DNA from: Kineobactrum sediminis
GTDB taxonomy: Bacteria > Pseudomonadota > Gammaproteobacteria > Pseudomonadales > Halieaceae
Assembly (NCBI RefSeq): GCF_002868715.1
Contig: NZ_PKLZ01000013.1
Location: 51,668-115,667, forward strand
Reading direction: 5' to 3'
DNA length: 64,000 bases
Shown: positions 25,650 through 34,668 of the stretch, piece after piece
How positions within the stretch are numbered: position 1 is the stretch's first letter
Layout: each line of letters begins with the position of its first letter
The notes under the pieces: generated by a model
The model's database searches: none
What the model was told of the DNA's origin: nothing
What the model saw: the letters and a program-made list of their open reading frames with translations, nothing else
Position numbers and translations under genes: made by a program

Positions 25650-26417
25650 CTATCCGGGCTCGTTGCCGCCAATCGTCACCCGGTTCTGCACATCCCATAC
25701 GCCGGGAACCGACCAGACGTCGAGCGCGGCATACTTTTTCTCCTCCTCGTTATTGGCCAGTCCCTCGAGCGTGACCACATGGTCGGAGGTATCCACATGA
25801 AACTGCAGGGAATCCAGCATCGGATCCTTTTCCAGAGCCATGCGCACGGCGTCGGTGATTTCGTTGTCGGTATCCTCCTCAGCTGGCGTGACTTGCAGGT
25901 CATTATTCAACGTTTCGCAGCCATAGGCCCACCATGTCACCACCTCGGCAAGACGCCTGTGTATCAGGCTGCTAACCGTGCCGATCAAGCTTACGGCGCC
26001 GTTGTCGACATGTACCATGATCTCATGGCTGCCAGGGCCGGCGTCGCGAACCGTTTCAACTTTGTCGGCAGTTTTGGCGCGCAGCGTAAACTCGAGAAAC
26101 AGCGGCTCGTGCAGGAGTTTTTTCATGACCTCGTCCCGTAACTGCCGGTCGCCATGTTTTTCCCCGGTCTCACGGCGAAGCTGGTTGTCGATGGACCAGC
26201 GGCCGCCTGCCATTTTCTCGGCGAGAGCCTGGGCGCGCCGCCAGGCGGCCACATTCTCCACTACCCCCTCCATAACCACCTGGTTATCGGCGCTTTTCAG
26301 TTTCAGGGGATAAGCATGCAAATTGATCCAGTGGTCGCGCTCGAGGGCGCCGTACAGCTCGTCTATGGCTGAGTCAATTTGCGCCACAGAACCCTGAGTG
26401 GATGGATTATCGGGCAT
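25650..26417 (-). CDS. BON-domain protein
   Basis: This 255-residue protein has no signal peptide and contains three repeated segments of BON character. The clearest are DNAVSLIGTVSSLIHRRLAEVVTWWAYGC-like (about 135-165) and DHVVTLEGLANNEEEKKYAALDVWSVPGVWDVQNRV (about 205-245), with an N-terminal copy around NQVVMEGVVENVAAWRRAQALA. BON domains bind phospholipid or small ligands in osmotic or stress proteins, usually in the periplasm; the missing signal sequence is odd. A strong AAGGAGG precedes the ATG. It is divergent from the monooxygenase gene. Confidence 0.82.
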   Translation of the reverse strand: MPDNPSTQGSVAQIDSAIDELYGALERDHWINLHAYPLKLKSADNQVVMEGVVENVAAWRRAQALAEKMAGGRWSIDNQLRRETGEKHGDRQLRDEVMKKLLHEPLFLEFTLRAKTADKVETVRDAGPGSHEIMVHVDNGAVSLIGTVSSLIHRRLAEVVTWWAYGCETLNNDLQVTPAEEDTDNEITDAVRMALEKDPMLDSLQFHVDTSDHVVTLEGLANNEEEKKYAALDVWSVPGVWDVQNRVTIGGNEPG

Positions 26418-26596
26418 AAAGACCTCCTTAACCCTGCAGTTAAAGCATTACTATAGCTCAAAATGTGGGGGCCATTCGGGGCCAGGGGTCGTTGCGGGCT
26501 TTCTACGCCCACACCCGCGCTTCATTCATTTGGGGGACGACACCTGGGACCGGGCGAGGCATCATGGTGTCACTTGGACAACCGGACAGGATGTAT

Positions 26597-28555
26597 ATGA
26601 ACACAGATTTGACGGCGGGCCTGGCGCCAATCACGGAAACGCCGACCGAGATTGCAGCGTACCTTGAGGAACTGAATACCGGCGCGCTGATAATGTCGAT
26701 CGTGCACATGACAGGCGATGCCAGTATTCTCGAACAGGTGCACGGCCCCAGGACCCTCGACGTGGTCGCAGCCGGCAGCGCATCGGGAGAGGAGCTGCTT
26801 GAGGGCGGCTACACCCGCGACGAGGTCGCGTTCGTGAGGGCACGTGCACTCGACGCGATCGCGCAGTGGCAGGCGCGGGGCTGCGAGCTGCCACCGGTTT
26901 CGGGAGCTACAATCACCGATCTTTACCGTTACATGTGTGGCGGCGCAGTCGAGGACGACTACCTGGAGTTCATCGACGAGGAAATCGCCCTCGACGGCAT
27001 CGACCGGCGTGCCCCGCGGATGAATGATCCCGAGATCCGCTCCCGGGCCGGCGAATTTCCGGTCCTGATCATCGGCGCCGGCATGGGAGGCGTTCTCGCG
27101 GGTATTCGTCTCGGCCAGGCGGGTATTCCCTACACGATTGTCGAGAAAAACCCGGGCGTGGGCGGCACCTGGTACGAGAATCGCTATCCGGGTTGTCGCG
27201 TGGACGTGCCGGGACACAGCTACAGCTATTCCTTTGCGCCCAATCACGACTGGAGCTGCCATTTTCCGCTCGCCGATGAAATCCGGGCCTATTTCGATGA
27301 GTGTGCGTCGCGCTATCGCGTCACCTCCCATATCCGCTTCTCGACCGAGGTCGTTGCGGCGCGATTCGACGACGCCAGTAGTCGCTGGCTGGTTGAAGTC
27401 ACCGACGGCGACGGCAACAGGGAGACCCTGGAGGCACGCGCGGTCATCAGCGCGGTGGGGCAGCTCAATCGGCCGAAGATGCCGGCGATAGACGGGCTCG
27501 AGCAGTTCCGGGGCACTCTCGTGCACTCCGGCGCCTGGCCCCACGGTCTCGACCTCGCAGGTCAGCGGGTCGCGGTGATCGGGGCAGGCGCCAGTGCGTT
27601 CCAGATCATACCGGAGCTCGCGGAAACCGCAGCCGAACTGACGGTGCTGCAACGCTCCCCCGCGTGGATGTTTCCCAATCCCGGCTACCATGCCCCGGTC
27701 GGCGCGGGGCAGAAATGGGCGCTGGAGAAGCTGCCACTGTACTCCAAATGGTACCGCTTCTGGCTGTTCTATACGTCCGTGGAAGGGGTGTACGAGCAGA
27801 CACTTGCCGATCCCGACTGGGATAATCCGCTCTCGGTCAGCCCCGCCAACGACGCCATGCGCGAGGCGTTGACGGCGTGGATAGACTCACAGGTACAAGA
27901 CCCCGCCCTGCGGGAACAGGTACTACCAACCTATCCGCCCTTCGGCAAGCGCATACTGCAGGATAACGGCACCTACCTCGCGGCGCTGCAACGGGACAAT
28001 GTCGACGTCGTCACCAACGCGATCGAGCGGGTGACCGAGCGCGGCGTCGTGACCAGCGATGGCCAGTTGCACGAGGTCGATGCCATAGTCTGTGCGACCG
28101 GATTCCATGCGGACCGCTTCCTGTTTCCGATGACGATCGTCGGCCGCGATGGCATCGAACTCAATGAACAGTGGTCGGATACCAATGGCCGCGCCTACCT
28201 CGGCATTACCGTTCCCAACTTTCCCAACCTGTTCTGCATCTATGGTCCCAACACCAATCTGGTGGTGGCGGGCAGCATCGCCCACAACGCGGAATCCCAG
28301 GTAAATTACATCCTGCGCTGTATCGAACTGTTGCTGGAGCGCGGTTACAAGACACTCGAGTGCCGACAGGACGTGCACGACGCGTACAACCGGCGGGTGG
28401 ATGAGGTGAATGCGGCGACTGCATGGGGTTCGCCACTGGTCAACAACTGGTACAAGAATCAACAGGGCCGGGTGACCGCCAACCTGCCGTTCAGGATCAT
28501 TGATTACTGGAAAATGACCCGGCAACCGGATCCGGACGACTACGTCTTCGACTGA
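26597..28555 (+). CDS. Baeyer-Villiger monooxygenase, HAPMO-like
   Basis: This FAD/NADPH monooxygenase inserts oxygen next to a ketone to give an ester or lactone. The type I fingerprint FxGxxxHxxxWP is present as FRGTLVHSGAWP (about 304-315), the FAD Rossmann motif is IIGAGMGG (about 158-165), and a second nucleotide site lies at VIGAGASAF. An additional domain of about 150 residues precedes the FAD site, as in 4-hydroxyacetophenone monooxygenase-like enzymes. The ATG at 26597 has AGGA at good spacing; upstream ATGs (26465, 26591) are alternatives. It ends six bases from the convergent trxC. Confidence 0.9.
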   Translation: MNTDLTAGLAPITETPTEIAAYLEELNTGALIMSIVHMTGDASILEQVHGPRTLDVVAAGSASGEELLEGGYTRDEVAFVRARALDAIAQWQARGCELPPVSGATITDLYRYMCGGAVEDDYLEFIDEEIALDGIDRRAPRMNDPEIRSRAGEFPVLIIGAGMGGVLAGIRLGQAGIPYTIVEKNPGVGGTWYENRYPGCRVDVPGHSYSYSFAPNHDWSCHFPLADEIRAYFDECASRYRVTSHIRFSTEVVAARFDDASSRWLVEVTDGDGNRETLEARAVISAVGQLNRPKMPAIDGLEQFRGTLVHSGAWPHGLDLAGQRVAVIGAGASAFQIIPELAETAAELTVLQRSPAWMFPNPGYHAPVGAGQKWALEKLPLYSKWYRFWLFYTSVEGVYEQTLADPDWDNPLSVSPANDAMREALTAWIDSQVQDPALREQVLPTYPPFGKRILQDNGTYLAALQRDNVDVVTNAIERVTERGVVTSDGQLHEVDAIVCATGFHADRFLFPMTIVGRDGIELNEQWSDTNGRAYLGITVPNFPNLFCIYGPNTNLVVAGSIAHNAESQVNYILRCIELLLERGYKTLECRQDVHDAYNRRVDEVNAATAWGSPLVNNWYKNQQGRVTANLPFRIIDYWKMTRQPDPDDYVFD

Positions 28556-28561
28556 GTCGGG

Positions 28562-28993
28562 TCAGGTACCCACGGACTGCTCGACCCACTGGACGATGCC
28601 GTTCGTATTCATTGCCCCCGCCTGGCGCGCAATTTCACGGCCGTCGCGGAACAGGATCAAGGTGGGGATGCTGCGGATCCCGTACTGCCCGGCGATGGCC
28701 TGCTGTGCCTCGGTGTCGACCTTGCCGAGCCTGACACGCGGTTCGAGGCGCGCGGCGGCCTCTGCAAAGGCGGGCGCCATGGTCTTGCAGGGGCCGCACC
28801 AGGTGGCCCAGAAATCAACCACCAGCGGCAACCCGCTGCGTTCCAGATGCTGCCGGAAGCTGGCGGCCGTCAGGTCGACCGGTTGTCCCTCGAAAAGGGG
28901 CTTGCCGCACTTGCCGCAACGGGGCCCGTCAGCGAGGCGCTCATCGGGAACGCGGTTGACCCCGGTGCAGTGGGGGCAGACGATATGGGTCAT
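28562..28993 (-). CDS. trxC: thioredoxin 2
   Basis: This 143-residue cytoplasmic disulfide reductase has the TrxC-specific N-terminal zinc finger (CPHC at 6-9 and CGKC at 26-29) followed by a thioredoxin domain with active site WATWCGPCK (about 64-72) and the cis-Pro loop SIPTLILF. TrxC is normally part of the oxidative-stress response. A GGAG ribosome-binding site precedes the ATG. It is monocistronic and convergent with the monooxygenase. Confidence 0.93.
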   Translation of the reverse strand: MTHIVCPHCTGVNRVPDERLADGPRCGKCGKPLFEGQPVDLTAASFRQHLERSGLPLVVDFWATWCGPCKTMAPAFAEAAARLEPRVRLGKVDTEAQQAIAGQYGIRSIPTLILFRDGREIARQAGAMNTNGIVQWVEQSVGT

Positions 28994-29068
28994 GGTGGTC
29001 TCCGTGCTGGTTCCGGGCAGATTAGGTATTGCCTGACACTATCACTATAGCCAAGTCCACAACTTCGG

Positions 29069-29093
29069 GGGGTCAGGTCTCGCATTGTAGCAT
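29069..29093 (+). repeat. dispersed 25-bp repeat, forward copy of an inverted pair
   Basis: This is an exact core, paired with the reverse copy at 29174-29198; 80 bp lie between. It is located upstream of trxC and downstream of the BASS transporter gene. Confidence 0.85.
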
Positions 29094-29173
29094 TCGCCGA
29101 ACCCGAGCTAATCAATCCGATACGCCGCAACCTCTTGACTTCAGAAACCTGAAAACAGCCACCTTTCCCCGAA

Positions 29174-29198
29174 ATGCTACAATGCGAGACCTGACCCC
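29174..29198 (-). repeat. dispersed 25-bp repeat, reverse copy overlapping a gene end
   Basis: This is a full copy. On the minus strand it encodes the last residues SGLAL and the TAG stop of the BASS transporter gene. Confidence 0.85.
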
Positions 29199-30088
29199 GC
29201 CCTTTTCGTGCTTTTGCGATGGAACATTATCAGTACTGCCGCGATGATCATCTGCAGGCCACCGTACAATAGCAGGGTGAGCAGGACGGCGTCGCCCAGC
29301 TGGGCTGTCGCCACCATCGAGGCGGGGAAAAGTGACGCCTTCAACAGCACGCCCAGGTTAACGTTGCGAACAATAACCTCGAACTCTATAGCGGTGGAGT
29401 CCGGCCGGGAAAGGCTGAAAAGGCGTGTCGCGAGCCACCCCGTCGCGGTGAGCGCGAGGGTGAAATAGACCACCAGCAGCACATTGTCCATGCCAAAGAC
29501 CTCAATGTTCAGGCGCCCGGCGCTCAAGGAACCGGCCACAATCAGGGCGATGCCCAGCAGCGACGCCCTGATGCACCACTTCGATACTGTCACCGCCTGT
29601 CGCGGGTAAATGTGGAGATACGACATCCCGAGCGCCAGCGGCAATAGCAGTGTATAGGCGATTTCATTGACAATCTGGCCCGATGGCATGGTGAAATCCG
29701 CCGGCAGCTTGTCGCTGATCAGCGCCGCAAGGATCAGTGGGGTTGTGACCAGGCAGGCCAAAGTGGTCAGGCCGGTAATACTGATGGAGAGGGCACTGTT
29801 GCCGCGTGCAAAATAGGTAAAGATATTTGAGGTGGTCCCCCCCGGGATAGAGGCGATGAGGGCAATCCCCACAGCCACGCCACCCTGCACCCCCAGCAGA
29901 CGTAAAAACCCGAATGTGGCGAGGGGCACCAGTACCAACTGCACTACCATGCCAAGGGTGACGGCGCCGGGCTCGCGCACGACGTCCCGAAAATCCCGCG
30001 CTGTGAGCGTGGCCCCCATTCCGAGCATTGCCGTTACCAGCTGGAAGACTGCAAACCAGTATTCGTGCTCGACATAAAAAGCTCCCAT
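29177..30088 (-). CDS. bile acid:sodium symporter (BASS) family transporter
   Basis: This 303-residue inner-membrane protein has about nine to ten hydrophobic helices. It carries the SBF-family features MGMGATLTARDF in the second helix, ASIPGGTTSNIFTYFARGNSALSISITGLTTL (the crossover helix region with conserved Pro-Gly-Gly-Thr-x-Ser-Asn) and FEVIVRNVNLGVLLKASLFP. Substrates in bacteria range from organic acids to steroids and are not predictable here. The last seven residues, GSGLAL with the stop, are encoded by a dispersed repeat, so the native C-terminus may have been replaced. Confidence 0.85.
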   Translation of the reverse strand: MGAFYVEHEYWFAVFQLVTAMLGMGATLTARDFRDVVREPGAVTLGMVVQLVLVPLATFGFLRLLGVQGGVAVGIALIASIPGGTTSNIFTYFARGNSALSISITGLTTLACLVTTPLILAALISDKLPADFTMPSGQIVNEIAYTLLLPLALGMSYLHIYPRQAVTVSKWCIRASLLGIALIVAGSLSAGRLNIEVFGMDNVLLVVYFTLALTATGWLATRLFSLSRPDSTAIEFEVIVRNVNLGVLLKASLFPASMVATAQLGDAVLLTLLLYGGLQMIIAAVLIMFHRKSTKRAGSGLAL

Positions 30089-30152
30089 TCGTGCTATTCC
30101 CTTGTCCCGGGTGTACCGGCTTGCGCATCAAACCCTGCCGGGGTGATCCGGA

Positions 30153-30494
30153 TCAGGCTGTGCCGCCGGATTCCTCCTCGTCATCGTGATGGTGGTCCTC
30201 GGAGTCGTCGCCCTCAATGTGATGGTGCTCGTGTTCGTCGGCATGGCCGTCATCACCATGATGGTGCTCGTGTTCATTGGCATGGCCGTCTTCGCCATGA
30301 TGGTGCTGGTGCTCGCTGACATGGCCGTCATCACCATGGTGATGCTCATGCTCATCAGCATGGCCATCATCGCCATGATGGTGCTGATGTTCAGATTTAT
30401 GTGGCTCATGCGAGGGATCGGCGGCCAACAGTCCCGTTGCGTATAAGCTAAGGCTGGCGACCAGCGCGAGTAAGGTTGTATTCTTCTTGTTCAT
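30153..30494 (-). CDS. secreted histidine-rich repeat protein
   Basis: This 113-residue protein has a clear signal peptide (MNKKNTTLLALVASLSLYATGLLAA). It is followed by a run of near-identical 13-residue repeats of the form EHxHHHGDDGHAD, at least four units, then an acidic His-rich tail. About a third of the mature protein is His, with Asp and Glu making most of the rest. Such sequences bind zinc, nickel, copper or cobalt in the periplasm, as storage, buffering or delivery to importers. No metal regulator or transporter directly adjoins it, but a ZIP-family gene lies at 33855. The function is inferred from composition only. Confidence 0.8.
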   Translation of the reverse strand: MNKKNTTLLALVASLSLYATGLLAADPSHEPHKSEHQHHHGDDGHADEHEHHHGDDGHVSEHQHHHGEDGHANEHEHHHGDDGHADEHEHHHIEGDDSEDHHHDDEEESGGTA

Positions 30495-30737
30495 CTATTT
30501 CACTCTAAATTCGTCACCCGTCGTGACCTCCCATTTATATCATTGGACTTCCAACAGAAACAAGTTTGGATGCCGGAAGTTATCCAATGAATTCACCTTG
30601 TGGAAGATTGTCGCTACTCCCGGCGTGATGCCTGCCTCTCGCCTGCTTACCTTGCAAGCGTTCTGGACTTTGCGGCCGCGTCGGCTAATCTCAACCTAGC
30701 ACCTACCCGCGACTTCTATTTCAAGAGGTATTGTGGA

Positions 30738-31226
30738 ATGAAATCAATTTACCGAATCAGTGCAGTGCTGTACTTGGCGGCCGGCTCACTAACGATCGTG
30801 CAAGCGAGTGAGCCTCTTTCGCTTCCCGCGGAACTCGATACGTTCAGGCACATCAATACCCTTGTAGTACCGGCGGCCGACAGCCCGATACAGGGTGTCC
30901 ACCATTTCTACATGAACAGGAAGGGCCTCGAGACATTCAACAAGGATGCCAGTCGCAAGAGCTACCCAGACGGCACCAAAATCCTGGGCAAAGTCTACAA
31001 GCCGATTGAAACTGCCGATGGCCGGATCAAGGAAGGGCAACTGGCCGCATTCACCTATATGGTCAAGGATCCGGAATCTCCCGCAACGAAAGACACCGGG
31101 GGATGGCACTTCCTGAAATATGACGCCAAAGGCAAACCTGTGGAAATAAACCCGGTGAAGGATTGCTTTGGCTGCCATCGCCCGCATGAAGCAAGCGATT
31201 TTGTAATGTCCAGGCCACTGCAATAA
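30738..31226 (+). CDS. cytochrome P460-family protein
   Basis: From the ATG at 30738 (AGAGG upstream) this encodes a 162-residue secreted protein. It has a signal peptide ending near VQAS, the P460-like body beginning PAELDTFRHINTLVV, and a single c-type haem site CFGCH near the C-terminus (about residue 147). Cytochrome P460 enzymes oxidise hydroxylamine in ammonia oxidisers, but many bacteria carry relatives of unknown role. There is no second CxxCH and no electron-transfer partner nearby. The longer frame from 30600 lacks a signal sequence and is less likely. Confidence 0.85.
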   Translation: MKSIYRISAVLYLAAGSLTIVQASEPLSLPAELDTFRHINTLVVPAADSPIQGVHHFYMNRKGLETFNKDASRKSYPDGTKILGKVYKPIETADGRIKEGQLAAFTYMVKDPESPATKDTGGWHFLKYDAKGKPVEINPVKDCFGCHRPHEASDFVMSRPLQ

Positions 31227-31268
31227 GAGTAGCGAGCCCCCGCGGAACGAACGCCGTAACGAGGAATC

Positions 31269-32720
31269 GTGTTGGCCGAAGGAACCAAAAACGTCCGCTA
31301 CGCCGTCCGCTGGCGGGTGCTGTTGAAGTACCTGGGCGTGCTGGGTATCGTGCTGGCCGCACTAAACAGCGTACCGCTGGGAGTCGCGGTGTTATTCGGC
31401 GAGTTCGAGGTGGCCGGTCGCTATGCCATAGTGTTGCTTGCGCTACTGGCGCTGGCGCTACCCCTGTCGCGCATGACTGCTCCCGGGCAACTACAGATGA
31501 ACGAAGCCATGACGGTGGTGGTGCTGGTGTTTCTGCTCGGGTCGCTGGTATCGAGCTATTCCCTCGGCGCGGCCAGTGACAAATGGCTCGACAGCTGGTT
31601 CGAGGCGGTTTCAGGTATCACCACTACCGGGCTGAGTACTATGGGATCAGTCGAGGACAAGCCCCGCGCTTTCCTGTTCGCTCGATCCTGGATGCAATGG
31701 TATGGCGGCCTGGGTATCGTGGTTCTGTCACTGGTTCTCTTCCTGCGCAACAGCGTGGCCGCACGCCGGCTGATGGATATTGAGGCCACTGGCGAAACCC
31801 TGGTCTCCACCACACAAATTTACGCGCGGCGTATCGCCATCGTTTACGGGATACTCACAGTATGCGCCCTGACCGCCACCTGGCTGGTAATGGATGATGG
31901 CTTCGTCGCACTTTTGCACAGCCTCAGCGCAGTCTCTACCGGCGGCTTCTCGACCTTCGATAACAGCCTGGCAAGGCTGGAGCCTCTTGCGGCTGGCGTG
32001 CTAATGGGCTTTGCCTGGCTGGGCGCAGTGTCCTTACCGCTCTACTTCCTGATCTGGCAAAAAGGACCAAGTGCCTTGTTGCATGATCTGGAACTGCGTG
32101 CGCTGCTGATCGCCACTGCGGTGCTCGCCGGGCTACTTTACCTGTGGCTGCCGGCGAACGGCCATGGCTGGCCCGACGCCCTGCTGATGGGCATGAGCGC
32201 CCAGAGCACAACCGGTTTTTCCACCCTCGCCGTGAGTGATCTCGACGACGCCTCAAAACTCGCCATGATCGGGTCCATGCTGGCAGGCGGCAGCGTCGGC
32301 TCCACCGCTGGTGGCTTCAAGCTCTTGCGGCTTCTGCTGTTGCTGCGGCTGTTACAGCTACTTTTGGCGCGCGCGGCGGCGCCGCGCCATGCTGTCATTG
32401 AAGCTCGACTTGGCGCCCGTCGGATCGCTGACGAAGACCTGTGGCGCGCCATGCTGCTGATGGTAATGTTCATGCTGCTGATTTTTCTGTCGTGGCTGGC
32501 CTTCGTAGCACATGGTTATCCTCCGCTGGATGCCCTGTTCGAGGTGGTTTCCGCCAGCGCTACAGTCGGCTTGTCCACCGGCATTACGCGGCCGGATCTG
32601 GAGCCATTTTTAAAGGTCCTGCTATGCTTTGATATGTTGGCCGGACGGATAGAAATTTTTGCCCTGCTGGTGGTGCTTTACCCGGGCACCTGGTTCGGCG
32701 AGCGATCGGGGGCTTTATGA
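31269..32720 (+). CDS. TrkH/KtrB-type potassium channel subunit
   Basis: This 483-residue membrane subunit of a K+ uptake system has four selectivity-filter-like loops: TTTGLSTMG, VSTGGFSTF, QSTTGFST and ATVGLSTG. Each carries the conserved Gly that allows K+ passage in TrkH/KtrB proteins. The start appears to be GTG at 31269 with GAGG upstream. It overlaps by four bases (ATGA) with the downstream TrkA-type gene, so the two form a coupled operon. I cannot decide between the Trk and Ktr names from sequence alone. Confidence 0.9.
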   Translation: MLAEGTKNVRYAVRWRVLLKYLGVLGIVLAALNSVPLGVAVLFGEFEVAGRYAIVLLALLALALPLSRMTAPGQLQMNEAMTVVVLVFLLGSLVSSYSLGAASDKWLDSWFEAVSGITTTGLSTMGSVEDKPRAFLFARSWMQWYGGLGIVVLSLVLFLRNSVAARRLMDIEATGETLVSTTQIYARRIAIVYGILTVCALTATWLVMDDGFVALLHSLSAVSTGGFSTFDNSLARLEPLAAGVLMGFAWLGAVSLPLYFLIWQKGPSALLHDLELRALLIATAVLAGLLYLWLPANGHGWPDALLMGMSAQSTTGFSTLAVSDLDDASKLAMIGSMLAGGSVGSTAGGFKLLRLLLLLRLLQLLLARAAAPRHAVIEARLGARRIADEDLWRAMLLMVMFMLLIFLSWLAFVAHGYPPLDALFEVVSASATVGLSTGITRPDLEPFLKVLLCFDMLAGRIEIFALLVVLYPGTWFGERSGAL

Positions 32721-33361
32721 GAGCAGTATTCGTAGGGGCGGGATCGCTGGCGGTGATGACCGCGCGCCATCTGCTCAAGCGCGGTCACGACGTGGTGATG
32801 ATCGAGTGCAACAAAAATCGCATCGAGGAGCTTGCGGAGGAACTGGACTGCGGATTTCTCCATGGCGACGGCAGCAAGCCGGCGCTGCTGCGCGAGGCCG
32901 ACCCTGAACAGACCGACTTCCTGTTCTGCTTCACCGAAAATGACCAGACTAATATTCTCGCGAGTCTCGCCGGTCGCTCACTCGGCTATGACCGGGTGGT
33001 GCCAAAGATCGACGATCCCGAATTCGAGCACCTCTGCATCGAACTCGGCCTCGAGGATGTGATCATTCCTGCTCGCACCAGCGGTCGCTATCTTGCGGAC
33101 ATGGTCGAAGGTAACGATCACCTGGAGATCATCGCGCTGGTCAAAAACGAGGCGCGGGTATTCTCCTTCGTCGTCCGAGAGGGAGACGATAAGCCGATCA
33201 ATGAGCTGGATCTTCCTGAAGAAAGCCGGGTGGTGCTGTTCTACCGCGACGATAACTTCGTATTGCCGGAGCCGGACAGTAAACTCAAACGCGGCGACGA
33301 GGTGATACTCATCACCCATCACCGCAACATCAAGAGCCTCCGCGAACGCTGGCGCGGCTGA
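32717..33361 (+). CDS. TrkA/KtrA-type NAD-binding regulatory subunit
   Basis: This 214-residue cytoplasmic partner has one RCK unit: an N-terminal Rossmann domain with VFVGAGSLA (3-11) and an acidic residue at the end of the second strand (VMIECNKNR), then an RCK-C domain ending in REGDDKPINEL and KRGDEVILITHH. Classic TrkA is twice this length with two RCK units; a single unit is the KtrA layout. It gates the channel encoded by the overlapping upstream gene in response to nucleotides. Confidence 0.9.
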   Translation: MRAVFVGAGSLAVMTARHLLKRGHDVVMIECNKNRIEELAEELDCGFLHGDGSKPALLREADPEQTDFLFCFTENDQTNILASLAGRSLGYDRVVPKIDDPEFEHLCIELGLEDVIIPARTSGRYLADMVEGNDHLEIIALVKNEARVFSFVVREGDDKPINELDLPEESRVVLFYRDDNFVLPEPDSKLKRGDEVILITHHRNIKSLRERWRG

Positions 33362-33384
33362 ACATCGTTCAACCATAAACGGTC

Positions 33385-33409
33385 GGGGTCAGGTCTCGCT
33401 TTGTAGCAT
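33385..33409 (+). repeat. dispersed 25-bp repeat, forward variant
   Basis: This is a variant core with CTCGCTTTGTAG, lying between the convergent TrkA-type and dodecin genes. Confidence 0.8.
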
Positions 33410-33432
33410 TCACCAATAAAATGTTGGCGGCC

Positions 33433-33636
33433 TCAATCCTCCAGAACAAAGGTGATATGCATGTCCACCCGATATTCGATGATTTTGCCATTATCAAGTG
33501 CCACCTTTTGCTCCTTGATCCATGCGCCCTCAACATTTTTCAAGGTTTTCGTGGCACGTTCTATACCTTGCTGTATGGCATGCTCAAAGCTCTCTGGAGA
33601 CGATGATGAGATTTCCGTTACTCGCGCGACTGACAT
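33433..33636 (-). CDS. dodecin
   Basis: This 67-residue flavin-storage protein forms a hollow dodecamer. The sequence SVARVTEISSSSPESFEHAIQ, ERATKTLKNVEGAWIKEQKV and IIEYRVDMHITFVLED follows the dodecin beta-alpha-beta-beta layout. The Trp in GAWIKEQ is the residue that stacks on the bound flavin. It is monocistronic; about 220 bp separate it from the divergent ZIP gene. Confidence 0.92.
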   Translation of the reverse strand: MSVARVTEISSSSPESFEHAIQQGIERATKTLKNVEGAWIKEQKVALDNGKIIEYRVDMHITFVLED

Positions 33637-33854
33637 AATTGAACCCTCTGTGGATAAAGTTTATGACGCTTTTAAAAGTGTAGTTCATCCGTTCAATTTT
33701 AAAAGGTGAACCCGACCTGATTCATGAATACTCTTTTTCATACCGGGCAGTGCTTGCCTATCCAGTGCATGCGCACTTCAATTCCAGCGAAATTTTGAAT
33801 TGTAAGGCGAACAATTCCATACTCAGGAGATGGGATCGAACGGAGGATGGCGCC

Positions 33855-34601
33855 ATGGTGCTCGCATTTTACTTCGGTGTTATAGCGTCGGTGGCACTGG
33901 TGATCGGCGGTATCGCGGGAACCTTCTGGCACCCGCGACGGCAAATTACTGGTGTCTTGCTTGCCTTCGCCAGTGGGACATTAATTTCCGCGCTGGCTTT
34001 TGAACTCTTTCCACAGGCTGTGGAGGCCGGTGGTTTGGTGCGCTCCACTGTCGGCCTTATCAGCGGCGCTGCGGTTTTTGTGGTGTTCAATACCTGGCTT
34101 GACCGCAAGGTGGCACCCGCTGCAGCGACAGGCGATAAGGCGATAGAAACCAAAGTCATTCGAGAAGGCGCGCACCGTGGCATGGGCTTTGCCTTACTGG
34201 CCTCTGTCACCCTGGACGGGATGCCGGAAAACCTGGCATTGGGAGCCAGCCTGAGCTACGAGGCCAACCTGACACTGCTGATGGCTATCTTCGCATCGAA
34301 CTTTCCGGAATCAATGGTTGGCGCGATATCCATGCGCCAGGGAGGCCAGAAAAGATCGACGGTGATTATTATCTGGTCCGGGGCCGCGCTGGTTCTCACC
34401 CTGATGGTGGTTTTGGGAAATCTCACCAGTGCTGCAACGAGCGACAACCAACTCGCCTTCCTGCTCGCCTTTGCCGGGGGTGCGGTGATCGCCTCTCTGG
34501 CCGACACTCTGATGCCGGAGGCGTTTGAAAGAGGCCGCCCGTTTAATGCCTTTGCCACAGCGGCCGGTTTTGTGGTGTCTTTTGTTCTGGCGTTCGGGTG
34601 A
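33855..34601 (+). CDS. ZIP-family metal transporter, histidine-poor variant
   Basis: This 248-residue inner-membrane protein has eight predicted helices. The ZIP signature helices are recognisable but altered: helix 4 has DGMPENLALG where the family has HNxPEG, and helix 5 has ASNFPESMVG where many have HExPHE. The conserved Pro-Glu pairs remain, so divalent-metal transport is still plausible. This Asp/Asn version is a known sub-branch. The ATG at 33855 has a strong GGAGG eight bases upstream; the frame opens at 33750. Confidence 0.82.
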   Translation: MVLAFYFGVIASVALVIGGIAGTFWHPRRQITGVLLAFASGTLISALAFELFPQAVEAGGLVRSTVGLISGAAVFVVFNTWLDRKVAPAAATGDKAIETKVIREGAHRGMGFALLASVTLDGMPENLALGASLSYEANLTLLMAIFASNFPESMVGAISMRQGGQKRSTVIIIWSGAALVLTLMVVLGNLTSAATSDNQLAFLLAFAGGAVIASLADTLMPEAFERGRPFNAFATAAGFVVSFVLAFG

Positions 34602-34668
34602 TGGCATTAGAACCTTGCATCACGTCACTTGGGCAGCGAGACAATCTCCTCATCTCTGGCCGTGCACT

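Noticed and set aside
30186..30446. Hydrophobic plus-strand frame rich in Met and Val opposite the His-rich gene
   Set aside because: It is the antisense reading of CAC/CAT-rich repeats, which always yields Val/Met runs.
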